Of a DNA stretch of 64,000 nucleotides, positions 1 through 8,950 are shown one piece after another. Position 1 is the stretch's first letter, and every line of letters starts with the position of its first letter. The DNA comes from Amia ocellicauda. Lineage: Eukaryota > Chordata > Actinopteri > Amiiformes > Amiidae. Below the pieces are notes generated by a model. It had not been told where the DNA came from, made no database searches, and saw nothing but the letters and a program-made list of their open reading frames with translations. A program made the translations under genes and the position numbers. Location: the NCBI RefSeq assembly GCF_036373705.1, contig NC_089863.1:35601227-35665226 (forward strand), read 5' to 3'.

Positions 1-154
1 ATCCTCCCCAAAACTGTCACTTTGATGCAAACCAGTTCCAAGCTGATGAGCTAAGGAAATCTGATAACTTTGGGGGGGAGAGGTCTTCTTTAGATCCGTG
101 CTTCAGCTCAGAGCCCAAATACTCTTATCCAAATACACCCAACATAACGCTACA
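1..154 (-). mobile_element. End of an LTR (fossil), cut by the window edge
   Basis: These bases match 13,580-13,734 almost exactly, and both copies stop at the same terminal bases (TGTAGCG when read on the minus strand). They then meet unrelated DNA: Tc1 sequence here, a TATG microsatellite there. A shared sharp TG-end beside different neighbours is what LTR termini look like. The rest of the element lies outside the window. It appears to have inserted into the Tc1 copy that follows. The LTR family is not recognised and no coding part is visible. Confidence 0.45.
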
Positions 155-1145
155 CACCACATCCCAAAGATGCTCTATTGGGTTGAGATCTGGTGACTGT
201 GGGGGCCAGTTTAGTACAGTGAACTCATTGTCATGTTCAAGAAACCAATTTGAAATGATTCGACCTTTGTGACATGGTACATTATCCTGCTGGAAGTAGC
301 CATCAGAGGATGGGTACATGGTGGTCATAAAGGGATGGACATGGTCAGAAACAACGGGCCGTGGCATTTAAACGATGCCCAATTGGCACTAAGGGGCCTA
401 AAGTGTGCCAAGAAAACATCCCCCACACCATTACATCCACCACCACCAGCCTGCACAGTGGTAACAAGGCATGATGGATCCATGTTCTCATTCTGTTTAC
501 GCCAAATTCTGACTCTGAAATCGAGACTCATCAGACCAGGCAACATTTTTCCAGTCTTCAACTGTCCAATTTTGGTGAGCTTGTGCAAATTGTAGCCTCT
601 TTTTCCTATTTGTAGTGGAGATGAGTGGTACCCAGTGGGGTCTTCTGCTGTTGTAGCCCATCCGCCTCAAGGTTGTACGTGTTGTGGCATCACAAATGCT
701 TTGCTGCATACCTCGGTTGTAACGAGTGGTTATTTCAGTCAAAGTTGCTCTTCTATCAGCTTGAATCGAGTCGGCCCATTCTCCTCTGAGCTCTAGCATC
801 AACAAGGCATTTTCGCCCACAGGACTGCCGCATACTGGATGTTTTTCCCTTTTCACACCATTCTTTGTAAACCCTAGAAATGGTTGTGCGTGAAAATCCC
901 AGTAACTGTGCAGATTGTGAAATACTCAGACCGGCCCGTCTGGCACCAACAACCATGCCACGCTCAAAATTGCTTAAATCACCTTTCATTCCCATTCAGA
1001 CATTCAGTTTGGAGTTCAGGAGATTGTCTTGACCAGGACCACACCCCTAAATGCATTGAAGCAACTGCCATGTGATTGGTTGGTTAGATAATTGCATTAA
1101 TGAGAAATTGAACAGGTGTTCCTAATAATCCTTTAGGTGAGTGTA
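155..1145 (-). mobile_element. Tc1/mariner transposon, defective copy 1
   Basis: On the minus strand this encodes pieces of a Tc1 transposase: an N-terminal helix-turn-helix region (from about 995 down to 760, with SISQSAQLLGFSRTTISRVY), the first catalytic aspartate in WSDESRF near 530, FQQDN near 290 and SPDLNPIEHLWD near 180. The right terminal inverted repeat ends at 1145 (rc TACACTCACCTAAAGG). The left part, present in the copy at 51.5 kb, is missing because LTR DNA abuts at 154/155. Compared with that copy there are short internal losses near 345-360 and 510-520, and the reading frame is split into at least three pieces. It cannot encode a working transposase. The family is known from many fishes and from lampreys. 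Confidence 0.93.
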
Positions 1146-1197
1146 TATGTATGTATGTATGTATGCATGTCCAATTGCTTTGACAATTCAAATGCAC

Positions 1198-1258
<61 letters not shown>
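1146..1258. repeat. TATG microsatellite, short LINE-like tail, GA microsatellite
   Basis: A TATG run is followed by a roughly 36-bp piece (1,168-1,203, CCAATTGCTTTGACAAT plus an AATTGA end) and then about 54 bp of GA repeat. The same three-part module recurs at 12.0, 14.05 and 52.53 kb. The middle piece resembles the 3' tail of the LINE at 58.4 kb (TGCTTTGGCAATA plus GAATTGAATTG), so it may be an extremely 5'-truncated LINE insertion. Confidence 0.7.
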
Positions 1259-1260
<2 letters not shown>

Positions 1261-2022
1261 GTAGTCCAGACCACTGCAAAATTCCTGCTGAAGTGATCTG
1301 GATCACCACACAATGGCCCAAGGACCACTGCAAACTTGGATTTCAATGTATTTGTGTAATCTGTGTTGCAATAGCACCTACCATGTTCCTTTGTGGTGAT
1401 CTGGTTAATTCTGATCTGGGAAAACCACAATCCTGCAGGTTTAATAAGTCTCTCTACACATCAGTCCCTGAGTACCTTCAACCAATGGTCATTTTGACCA
1501 ATTAAGCCCAAGAATTGAGTCAATTAAGTTGTCAAGGACTACCCAGTGAAGACGTGAACTCACGACTAGGTCACACTGTGAGCTCACCAGAGCAGACATT
1601 ACACTGAGCTCACTGTGAGCTCACTTAGCGCTTTTCCAGCGACATGGTGACGGTGCTGGAGCCGGAGCCGCTGCCCGTAGCCGGTGGCTAACCCACCTCT
1701 ATGTTACAAATGTTCCCTAAACACTTATTTTGCAAGATCAATAAAAATCCTTTAAGAAATTTAAACTTTTACTGACACACATAGTTAATAGCAATGTATT
1801 ATAACTTTACCAAAAATAATAATCTGTATATCTTTAATTGTTTAGACGTTATTAAGATATAATGCATCTTTCACATAGGGAACATTTGTAACATGTTAGG
1901 AAAAACAAACAAATGATTTGAAAATATTCATAATTACAGCATACAATTTGTCAGGCTTCATAAGAATGGTATTTATAACATACTCTGTAAAAATCAAGCA
2001 AATAGCATTTGTGGTTCACGAG

Positions 2023-2064
<42 letters not shown>

Positions 2065-2488
2065 CAAAGCTATCAGACTATAGCAGCCGGTGTATGAAGA
2101 CACATACGATTATACAGCATTATTTGGCAGCTTCGCAAGACCTAATTTTAAACGTTGTTGGTAAGTTAGATAATTAGTGGGGACCCTCTATTTGCAGTTC
2201 TTCCCCTCCATAATTGCTAAAATAAAGTTTTACTGACATTTTATTGACCCTACCACTGCATAGGGCACATCTGTAACATGAACGCTACTGAATGGCACAT
2301 ACATTGAAAACTACGGAGAACTGAGACAAATCCACTTTACACTTCATAAATAATCTTAAAACGTTTCCAACCAAGGCAACACCCACTTGAAATACGTTCA
2401 TTCTCATTTTTGGTAAACAAAAAGAGAGATTGTTACATATGTTCCCTATGATGCATCTACAGAGAGAGAGAGACAGACAGACACTAAC
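1259..2488. other. No gene seen; AT-rich DNA with short inverted motifs
   Basis: No coding signal is supported. GTGAGCTCAC-type palindromic pieces cluster at about 1,575-1,625. A GC-rich stretch at 1,630-1,690 resembles hAT-type terminal sequence but is too short to assign. A TA dinucleotide run occupies about 2,029-2,062. A 16-bp motif close to GTTACAAATGTTCCCT occurs four times: plus orientation at 1,703 and 2,432, minus orientation at 1,877 and 2,262. A GA/GACA run lies at 2,460-2,480. Confidence 0.5.
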
Positions 2489-3120
2489 TCTCTCTCTCTC
2501 TCTCTCAGCTGGGAGTGTGTGGGAGGGGTCTGCAGTGAGCGGGAGTGCTGCTGAGAGCTCTGTCCTTTGGCTGCGTTTTTTTGTTGCTTTACTTTTTTCA
2601 GTTTGTTTATTTTGTCTTCTGTTTTCAGTGCTTTTCTTATTGTGGGGGAACAGGGGAGGGGAGGGGGGAGTACCGGTAGTTCTTCCCGGGTCGGGGGGTC
2701 GGACCCCCTGAATGCGTCTTTTGAAAAACTGACCCGACGCCATGGAGTCAAGATCGCTCCGGTGCAGTTCTGCCCCCTAGAGCAGTGTGTGTTAGCGGTT
2801 GGGGAGGTAGCAGGGTGTGAAAATATCAAGTCTGCTGCCATTGTTATCTTCTTAAAAACCACTGATCTGCTCAATCAGCTAGTGGCTAATGGCACAGTGT
2901 TAGACGACACTTTCACCCCGGTGTTGCCGCTCGCTGCTCCTGCCCGGAAGGTAACGCTGTCTAACGTCCCTCCGTTCATCCGCACCGGCTCGGGCAGCTG
3001 ATGTCCGGCATTAAGAGGGTCCCGCTGGGCTGCAAAGCCCCGCAACTGAAACACGTCGTGTCCTTCCGAAGGCAGCTGTATATGATCCTCAATAACATCA
3101 ATGAGGATCTTAATGTCTCC
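2489..3120 (+). mobile_element. 5' part of a Tx1-clade LINE (TC repeat, 5' UTR, ORF1 start)
   Basis: A TC run (2,489-2,506) is followed by a GC-rich leader and a coding stretch from about 2,715. The stretch holds RRHGVKIAPVQFCPLEQ, then VIFLKTTDLLNQLVANG, KVTLSNVPPFIR and, in a second frame, VPLGCKAPQLKHVVSFRRQ. This is the N-terminal part of the ORF1 protein that accompanies Tx1-type LINE reverse transcriptases in fishes; in the family it is a nucleic-acid-binding protein whose zinc knuckles lie further on. A frameshift with a small loss occurs near 2,985-3,005. Homology stops at about 3,120, where the coding sequence runs straight into an antisense BEN-domain exon. The rest of ORF1 and most of ORF2 are absent here. 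Confidence 0.75.
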
Positions 3121-5224
3121 GAAGTTGGATCTCTCTTGCTGCCACCACCACGAAGATTGCTCTTTAGTAATGTTGGAAAGTCAAAGACAGCAACCGTCAG
3201 GGTTCTTGCATATGACGTATTCGTGCTGCACCTCTCTGCAAGGATCCAGGACAGTTTGTCAATGTAAACTCCAGTGCCTGGGAATATTTCCACCTAAAAG
3301 ACAATGGTAAATAAAAAACAAGTTTATCCCCAAACTATTCTTATATTATGTTAAGTGGAATACATTATCAGTAAGGCTGTGATTTTGTTACAGAAATGTG
3401 TTATTAAAGACCACAGTATGTCTCAATTCTAAGTTTATTAATTTACAGACATAATAAAGTCAGTGAATCTGTGACACCCATAATTCAATTACATTCTTAT
3501 TATCAACTATAACTATGAATATAACTGATAATGTAGCATCATTAGATTGTTTACAACCAATATTTGTTTTCAATATATATATTTTTACCTTGTCTTTGTA
3601 ATATTGTAGACCAAGAGTGTTATACCTGTTTTGGTGATTCTTTGTCAGATTCAGAACAATTTGCTGTGGGGCTGTCAGAACCACTTGATGGTGACACACT
3701 TTTGTCTTCATTGCTGATAAATGTGGCTTTTGTTACAATTTTTTTCAGATTGTCCAAAAGGTCTGGAATCTCTGGAGAAAAAAACCTTAGTATTAAATGA
3801 TAATCATTTCTAGTAATATATTTAATGCAAAGTGAAAACAAAACCATCAATGCCTGCAATTATACTTGAGAGACTTGCTCTATGTTATTGGCAAACTGAC
3901 CTTTTTGTGGGTCATTAACATTAGCTACAAAAAAAATAAAAAAGATAAAATACAAGAATTTCCAGGTCTAATGTAATGCATATAGTCATTAATGTAGGAT
4001 TATGAAGTTATGTTGAAAAACTTTATTTAATAATCAGTATTATTAAACTATTAGACAGTGCACATTAAGAGTCTGTATTGTGGTTCTAGATTACTTCAGT
4101 ATGATCAACTATAATACATTACTCTGGAATCTAAATTACTGAAGAATAACATTTATCAAGGTAAGGAATTATTTGCTATAAATAAAAAAACTTACCATCA
4201 ACCATACGGTTTCGAAGACATTGGTTTTCATTTTTAAGTCTTGTGTTTTCCTTTTCGAGCTGCTTAACGTTTTGCTGTAGCTCAACTTCACTGGACTCTT
4301 TAAATGTCTGTAGAATATGACGGGATCTAATTCTTGAAGCTCCATCGGTTTTCTTTCTTATTTTGTGCTGTATTCAGAGAGGAAAAGAGTTTAAAATGAA
4401 AATATATATATATATGAATATGATTAAAAAAAAACAATCCTGCAATACATTTATTTAATATTTGCAGTAATTATCTCACCGGTAACTGTGGTTCATCAAG
4501 GTCACTATCATCTGAAATTTGAAGTTTTTTGTTTGGTTTAGGTACTGTCTTCATTTTAGGACAGGGCATTTTTGTTAGGTCATTAAGTTTTCTTCTTAGT
4601 TCGCCTTCTTTTCCTAAAATAAAAATAAAATAAATAAAACCCTGCATTATGTCCACAGATATTTGGGGATTATATTTATTTGTCATAAAAATACTGTGCT
4701 TTGACCATACAAATTAAGATGAACAGCCAACACTGAATCAAAACTGAAGTTAAATTATATCTGGTTTAATTTATTTTGTGATTTGGGGGATTTTATTGTA
4801 AAGCACAACACACAATAAATCGTTCTTACAAATGCCAGTCAAGTATGACGAGTTTTTAGCGCCCTCACCACCACCTACCATGTTATGAGAGTATGTTAGA
4901 AGTACAACACATTAATAACTTAAACATTCATTTCAAATATACTGTGATTGTATATATCAAATAGCATGTAAAGACTTTAATGTTTTTTTTTTTTAAATAA
5001 ACATTGTTACCAGTCATAATGATCTGCGCTTCATGGACAGGCCATCCACCTTTTGGAGGTTTGTTTGTGTCTCTCCACTCTGCTCTGAAGTTTCGAGTCG
5101 TCTCTTCGTCATCATCAGCAATGCTGAATAAATCAAAATTGCGAAAGCAAGCAGTGGGAATCACGCTGTAAGAGTCTTTGTCGACCCCGCTTTCCCACTT
5201 CACCAACGCGTGCATCACCGCCAT
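3120..5224 (-). CDS. BEN-domain gene, BEND5-like layout, last exon cut by LINE DNA
   Basis: Six minus-strand exons with matching phases and GT-AG borders can be read: 5,224-5,011 (start ATG), 4,613-4,480, 4,367-4,196, 3,924-3,901 (a 24-bp micro-exon), 3,771-3,626 and 3,293 to about 3,120. They give about 288 residues. The N-terminal region starts MAVMHALVKWESG and includes GWPVHEAQIIMTG. Next come a basic/acidic linker, a coiled coil (VKQLEKENTRLKNENQCLRN), a serine-rich acidic stretch and a C-terminal BEN domain (GVYIDKLSWILAERC, then YARTLTVAVFDFPTLLKSNL). BEN domains bind DNA or chromatin proteins, so a nuclear regulatory role is inferred. The order of N-terminal module, coiled coil and BEN domain resembles BEND5. 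The BEN domain stops at the junction with antisense Tx1 LINE ORF1, so its last helices and the stop codon are missing. The copy is therefore probably a broken gene or pseudogene, although every visible splice site is intact. Confidence 0.72.
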
Positions 5225-5628
5225 ACTACCTTCACCTTCTCGTCCGTTTTTTCTGCGCGTTTTTCCCCCGACAAGTCACGGCACAAAAAACAGTCCCGCT
5301 CTGCATTCTGGTACTTGGCGTTCTTAATAACACCAACAGGGTGTAATCGCATAGACCACTCGAGTATAAAGTACTACATATCCCATCTGTTACAGTTTTT
5401 TTTCTTCTTCTGAAACTGCAAGCGCACTACATAAAGTTTGGCAAATGAAGAAATTTGGATGATGAGTTTACAATCTTATAAACAGTATTTAAGTAAACCT
5501 AGATATGCAATTCCAAAAAGAACAGCATCGAGATGGAGAAACAGGATACAAAAATAATAATACAATGTTTATACTTTTTGTATTTTAATTACAGTATGTA
5601 ATTATTGCCTTTTGATTTACATTTACAG
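5225..5628. promoter_or_regulatory. Gap between two divergent genes, possible shared promoter
   Basis: About 400 bp separate the BEN gene start (minus) from the first plus-strand exon that can be defined. The BEN-proximal part (5,225-5,300) has more GC and CpG than its surroundings, as expected for a promoter. A 32-codon open stretch from 5,459 (MMSLQSYKQYLSKPRYAIPK) could be part of a first exon of the plus-strand gene, but no convincing donor site follows it. The promoter role is inferred from the divergent layout only. Confidence 0.3.
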
Positions 5629-7305
5629 AAAAAGAACGGCGGCAAACGTGGACTACCCAACAAGAAGCAACAAAGTTACTAAAATATCAGATTCTCAGGT
5701 AAGCTTCATGCAGCCATACATGTATAATTATAAAATCAATCCAAAAAATAGACCTTGTTTACCCTACAACTGATTTGAGTGTTAATTCTATTTAAGATAT
5801 AAAAAAATATTTTGTTTTCTGAACTAATAATCTGTGAACATTCTATTATCTCTATAATTTTAATTAATACATTTATTTTATTATTGGTGGAACATTATAT
5901 TTTTCAGCTCAGATGATTTCACGTACCATCAATTTTTCTGTTAATAAATGTGCAACAACAAATCAGATGGATAGGCCCCTACATATGAACATTAAGTTAA
6001 AGGCCTAGAGTGAGTGTTCTTCACTTCCAGTCATGGCGGGCCACAATCCAGCTCTTTGTAACTCATCAACAACCAAAGACCTGGGAAAAGGGTTAAATGG
6101 CTTCAGTTAAGCCAATTAGGTAATTAAGAGCTCAACTGGAAAAAAAACAGCAGGCATAGGGGTACTTTAGGACCACAGTCACTGATATAACCTACAATGT
6201 TGTTGTAATGAAAATCAGCAGACAGTGGGCCTCCTCCAGGACTAAGGTTGAGAAGCACTGGTCTTGAAGACCACAATAACAATCGACCTCAAGGGCTAGG
6301 GATATTCGAGGTGATGCTAAACCAGTCCTGAATGTTTAAATATAATGTTATTTTCTTGTAGTGTGCCGTTGCTGTTAATGCAACCAGTTATATTGAGCCA
6401 TCAAATACAGAAGCTGACGAAAGACATCAACATGTAAATTTAGTTGTAAATTTAAAGTGTGTGTGAAAAGTATTTTGTATATGGAGATTAACCCATAGTT
6501 TCACAGATAAATTGTGGACCAGTGATATTCAGGATCTTCAAAACAAGTCCTGAATGCTCAAACTTAACACTTCTTTTTTTAGAGTGTCGTTGCTGTCAAT
6601 CCAGCCAGTGATGTGGAGCCATCAGATACAGAAGCTGATGAAAAACAACATGTAAATTTCCTAAATTAATATGGTGCATCAAAATACTTATTTAGCACTT
6701 TCAACTGTTTCTTTGTGATTCCTAAAATTACTTTACAGGCTGGGGCTGGGGGAAGACACTGCGCCCGCCTGGAGAAGCCTGTACAAGCCCCCCTCAATAA
6801 GAGAGCTGGCAATCTGCAGTGGAGGGTGTTACACACCATTATTGCTGTCAATTCTTTTATTACTGTTCTTAACCCTGCTGTGTCCGACGCCTGCCCATTC
6901 TGTGCTCAGAGAGAGACCGTGTTTCACTGTTTCAGCACTTGCTCTCGGTTGTCACCCATTTTTAGTCTTTTAACTCGTCTTTTTACTGATCTTAACCTGA
7001 TTTTTAACACAAAGGTTTTTATTTTAGGGGCGCGATACACCAGAAGGACCAAACATGTGGACCAGCTGGTAAACTTCTTGCTGGGCCAGGCTAAAATGGC
7101 CGTCTATAAGACTAGGAAGAACAGAGTGTGTGGGGAGGGCAGTGAGGATGCAGTGAGAGTGTTTGCCATGCTGGTCAAGTGCAGAGTCAGACTAGAGTTT
7201 AACTATTACAGGCTGATGAATGATTTGGAGAGTTTTGAACAGGTCTGGTGTATTAATGATGCCCTTTGTGAATTGTATGACGGGGAGTTGGTTTTTATTA
7301 TGTAA
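5629..7305 (+). CDS. Putative spliced gene with a duplicated exon, joined to a LINE ORF2 C-terminus
   Basis: Three plus-strand blocks have splice-like borders: 5,629-5,698, 6,362-6,433 and 6,583-6,651. A fourth acceptor (TTACTTTACAG) lies at 6,728-6,738, exactly where LINE homology begins. Read in one consistent phase they encode KRTAANVDYPTRSNKVTKI, then CAVAVNATSYIEPSNTEADE, then SVVAVNPASDVEPSDTEADE, and then run without a stop through the LINE-derived exon to 7,305. The second and third blocks are clearly duplicates about 221 bp apart. The sequence is hydrophilic and acidic, and I do not recognise the family. A second frame through the first three blocks is also open, so the frame is not certain. 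No first exon was identified. It may be a chimeric gene, a dead gene, or a chance alignment of splice-like sites. Confidence 0.3.
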
Positions 7306-7511
7306 TTCATTTATAGGGTTTAGTATTTGATGGTTGTTTTGTTGTGTGTATTGGGTTGCTTTCTTTAAAAGTGTACAGATCAGTGGCGGAGTTAATGCTT
7401 GTTGGGGGGAGACAAACAAAGGGGAACACTATTTTTTATTTATTTATTTATTTTCTTTTGTATGAATTATTGCGTGTTGCAAACAGGCAATGAAGTCTGA
7501 TAAAAGTCAAA
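6739..7511 (+). mobile_element. 3' part of a Tx1-clade LINE (ORF2 C-terminus and 3' UTR)
   Basis: The ORF (to the stop at 7,303-7,305) encodes the region after the reverse transcriptase of Tx1-type LINEs: PLNKRAGNLQWRVLH, then a cysteine/histidine motif CPFCAQRETVFHCFSTC, then LVNFLLGQAKMAVYKTRKNR and a closing FEQVWCINDALCELYDGELV. Loss of one C in the run at 6,788-6,793 shifts the first 17 or so codons out of the LINE frame. About 200 bp of 3' UTR follow, ending at a TC microsatellite from about 7,512. The body of ORF2 (endonuclease and reverse transcriptase) is missing. Several Tx1-clade families are known to insert into microsatellites, which fits the TC runs at both LINE ends in this window. 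Confidence 0.85.
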
Positions 7512-8060
7512 AAGTCTCTCTCTCTCTCACACACACACACACAGCCAGCAAGACACACAGAGCCAGCCAGCTCAGCGATGACATCACAAACATCTCTCTC
7601 AGGTGACTCCTATGACATCACAGAGCACGTACATTCCGTTGCTTGCCGTCTGTCAACCACTCAGTCACTGCCAGCCAGACTGGCTGGCTGACTGGATGGT
7701 GGGGCTGCTTGCTGCTGCTGCGTACCTTAGCAAGCTTATTTGCTTGACCGGCCTTCCTCCTCCGCCCACATGCCCACCTATGTCCGATCTGCTGTTCACC
7801 TGGATCACAGCTCCGCCCCAACAAGGCAGAGCCTCCCAAGAATGGTACAAACTCACCCACGATCCCCTCCACGGAAAGCTATAGCAAAAGGCAAAAGCAT
7901 TATACGTAATGAAGAGGAACCCGAGTCCAAGACGCATCCGACCAGCCATACATATTTGTGTGTATTAAAGATCACATTTTATTACATTTAGATTTTCTGT
8001 ACTTTATTACATCTTTTTGTGATTTTTAAATGTATTGTTTCTTTTCCTTATATATGTATG
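7512..8060. repeat. Composite dispersed repeat X, copy 1
   Basis: After TC and CA runs, a sequence starting near GCCAGCCAGCTCAGCGATGA (about 7,558) continues for about 300 bp. It matches 58,540-58,870 closely and matches shorter pieces at 12.15 and 14.17 kb. The right part (about 7,960-8,060, TTAAAGATCACATTTTATTA onwards) matches 59,045-59,150 and ends in TATG repeats. Open frames across it are not conserved between copies, so no protein is called. Its class (SINE, composite or satellite) is not recognised. Confidence 0.7.
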
Positions 8061-8262
8061 TATGTATGTATGTATGTGTGTGTGTGTCTGTGTGAAAGTG
8101 TATGTGTTTGTGTGTCTCTGTGTGAAAGTGAGTGTGTGTGTGTCTGTCTCTGTTTTTGTGTGTCTGTCTCTGTGTGAAAGTGAGTGTGTGTGCGTGTGTC
8201 TGTCTGTGAAAGTGTGTGTGTGTGTGTGGGTGTGACAGTGTGTATGAGTGTCTGTCTGTCAT
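8046..8262. repeat. TATG/TGTG/TGTC microsatellite tract
   Basis: About 215 bp of TATG, TG, TGTC and GTGTGAAAG-type imperfect repeats link repeat X to a Tc1 remnant. A similar TGTC tract lies at 11,825-11,925, in front of the same Tc1 sequence. Confidence 0.85.
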
Positions 8263-8700
8263 GTAACTCGCACATCTGTGAGGGCACCATTTTTGCAGAA
8301 AGAGATGTACACATTTTGGAGCAACATATGCTGCCATCCAGACATCGTCTTTTCCAGGGACATCCCTGCATTTTTCAGCAGGATAACGCCAAACCAAATT
8401 CTGCCCAGATTACAAGCGCATGGTTGCGTAGGCAGAGAGTGCGGGTGCTAGCATGGCCTGCCTGCAGTCCTGACCTGTCTCCGAATTGAGAATGTGTGGC
8501 GCACTATGAAGTGCAAATTAAGACAACGAAGGCCCTGTGCAGTTGCGCAGCTGAGGAAATGCATAATGGATGAATGGGGGGAAATCCCACTTGCTAAACT
8601 TAACCAAGTGGTGTCTTCAGTGCCCAAGTGCTTAATAAGTGTTATGAAAAGAAAAGGTGATGTTACATAGTGGTAAACAGTCGACTGTCCCAACTTTCTT
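8263..8700 (+). mobile_element. Tc1-like transposase C-terminal remnant
   Basis: The plus strand encodes HICEGTIFAERDVHILEQHM, CIFQQDNAKPNSAQITSAW (second catalytic aspartate) and WPACSPDLSPN. After a one-base insertion near 8,486 it continues ENVWRTMKCKLRQRRP and KLNQVVSSVPKCLISVMKRK. This is the C-terminal half of a Tc1-family transposase, of a different subfamily from the copies at 0.2 and 51.5 kb. The N-terminal half and the left inverted repeat are absent. A 55-bp piece of the same sequence reappears at 11,925-11,980. Confidence 0.85.
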
Positions 8701-8950
8701 GGTTTCTTTTCACTGCTAATGAGATGCTGTAGAGTGAGTTAGTTATATTGCTTTCAGGATCTCTAATCGTATTGATGAGTTCATGCAGCATTTGTAATTG
8801 AATTTCAAAAAGAAATCCTTGCTGTCTGGCCTGTGTGTATGAGATGTACTCTGTCAATCTTTGGCTAACAACTGAAACATTGGTAGAACAGAAATGGCAA
8901 CATAAAAAAGAAAAGTACATTTTAAAAGAGCACATTAAATAGGATGAATA
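8701..8950. other. No gene seen
   Basis: This is AT-rich sequence between the Tc1 remnant and the next transposon. A short minus-strand open frame has no recognisable content. Confidence 0.4.

Noticed and set aside
1133-1430. Leu/Ser repeat frames around 1,200-1,260, 12,060-12,140 and 52,580-52,606
   Set aside because: They are GA microsatellites read as codons.
2567-3001. A 144-codon protein starting at 2,567
   Set aside because: The first 45 or so codons read a low-complexity T-rich leader; only the later part is LINE ORF1, so it was described as part of the LINE.
5210-5413. A plus-strand frame opposite the BEN gene start
   Set aside because: It overlaps the first BEN exon in antisense and ends in a poly-Phe T-run; no support.
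7603-7991. Open frames across repeat X (also 58,595-58,870)
   Set aside because: The two copies keep similar peptides only where DNA is nearly identical, start and end differ, and frames on both strands are equally open. There is no evidence of selection on protein.
8026-8397. Thr/His- and Val/Cys-rich open frames at 8.03-8.40 kb
   Set aside because: They are translations of TG/TGTC microsatellites; only the Tc1 segment beyond 8,263 has real similarity.
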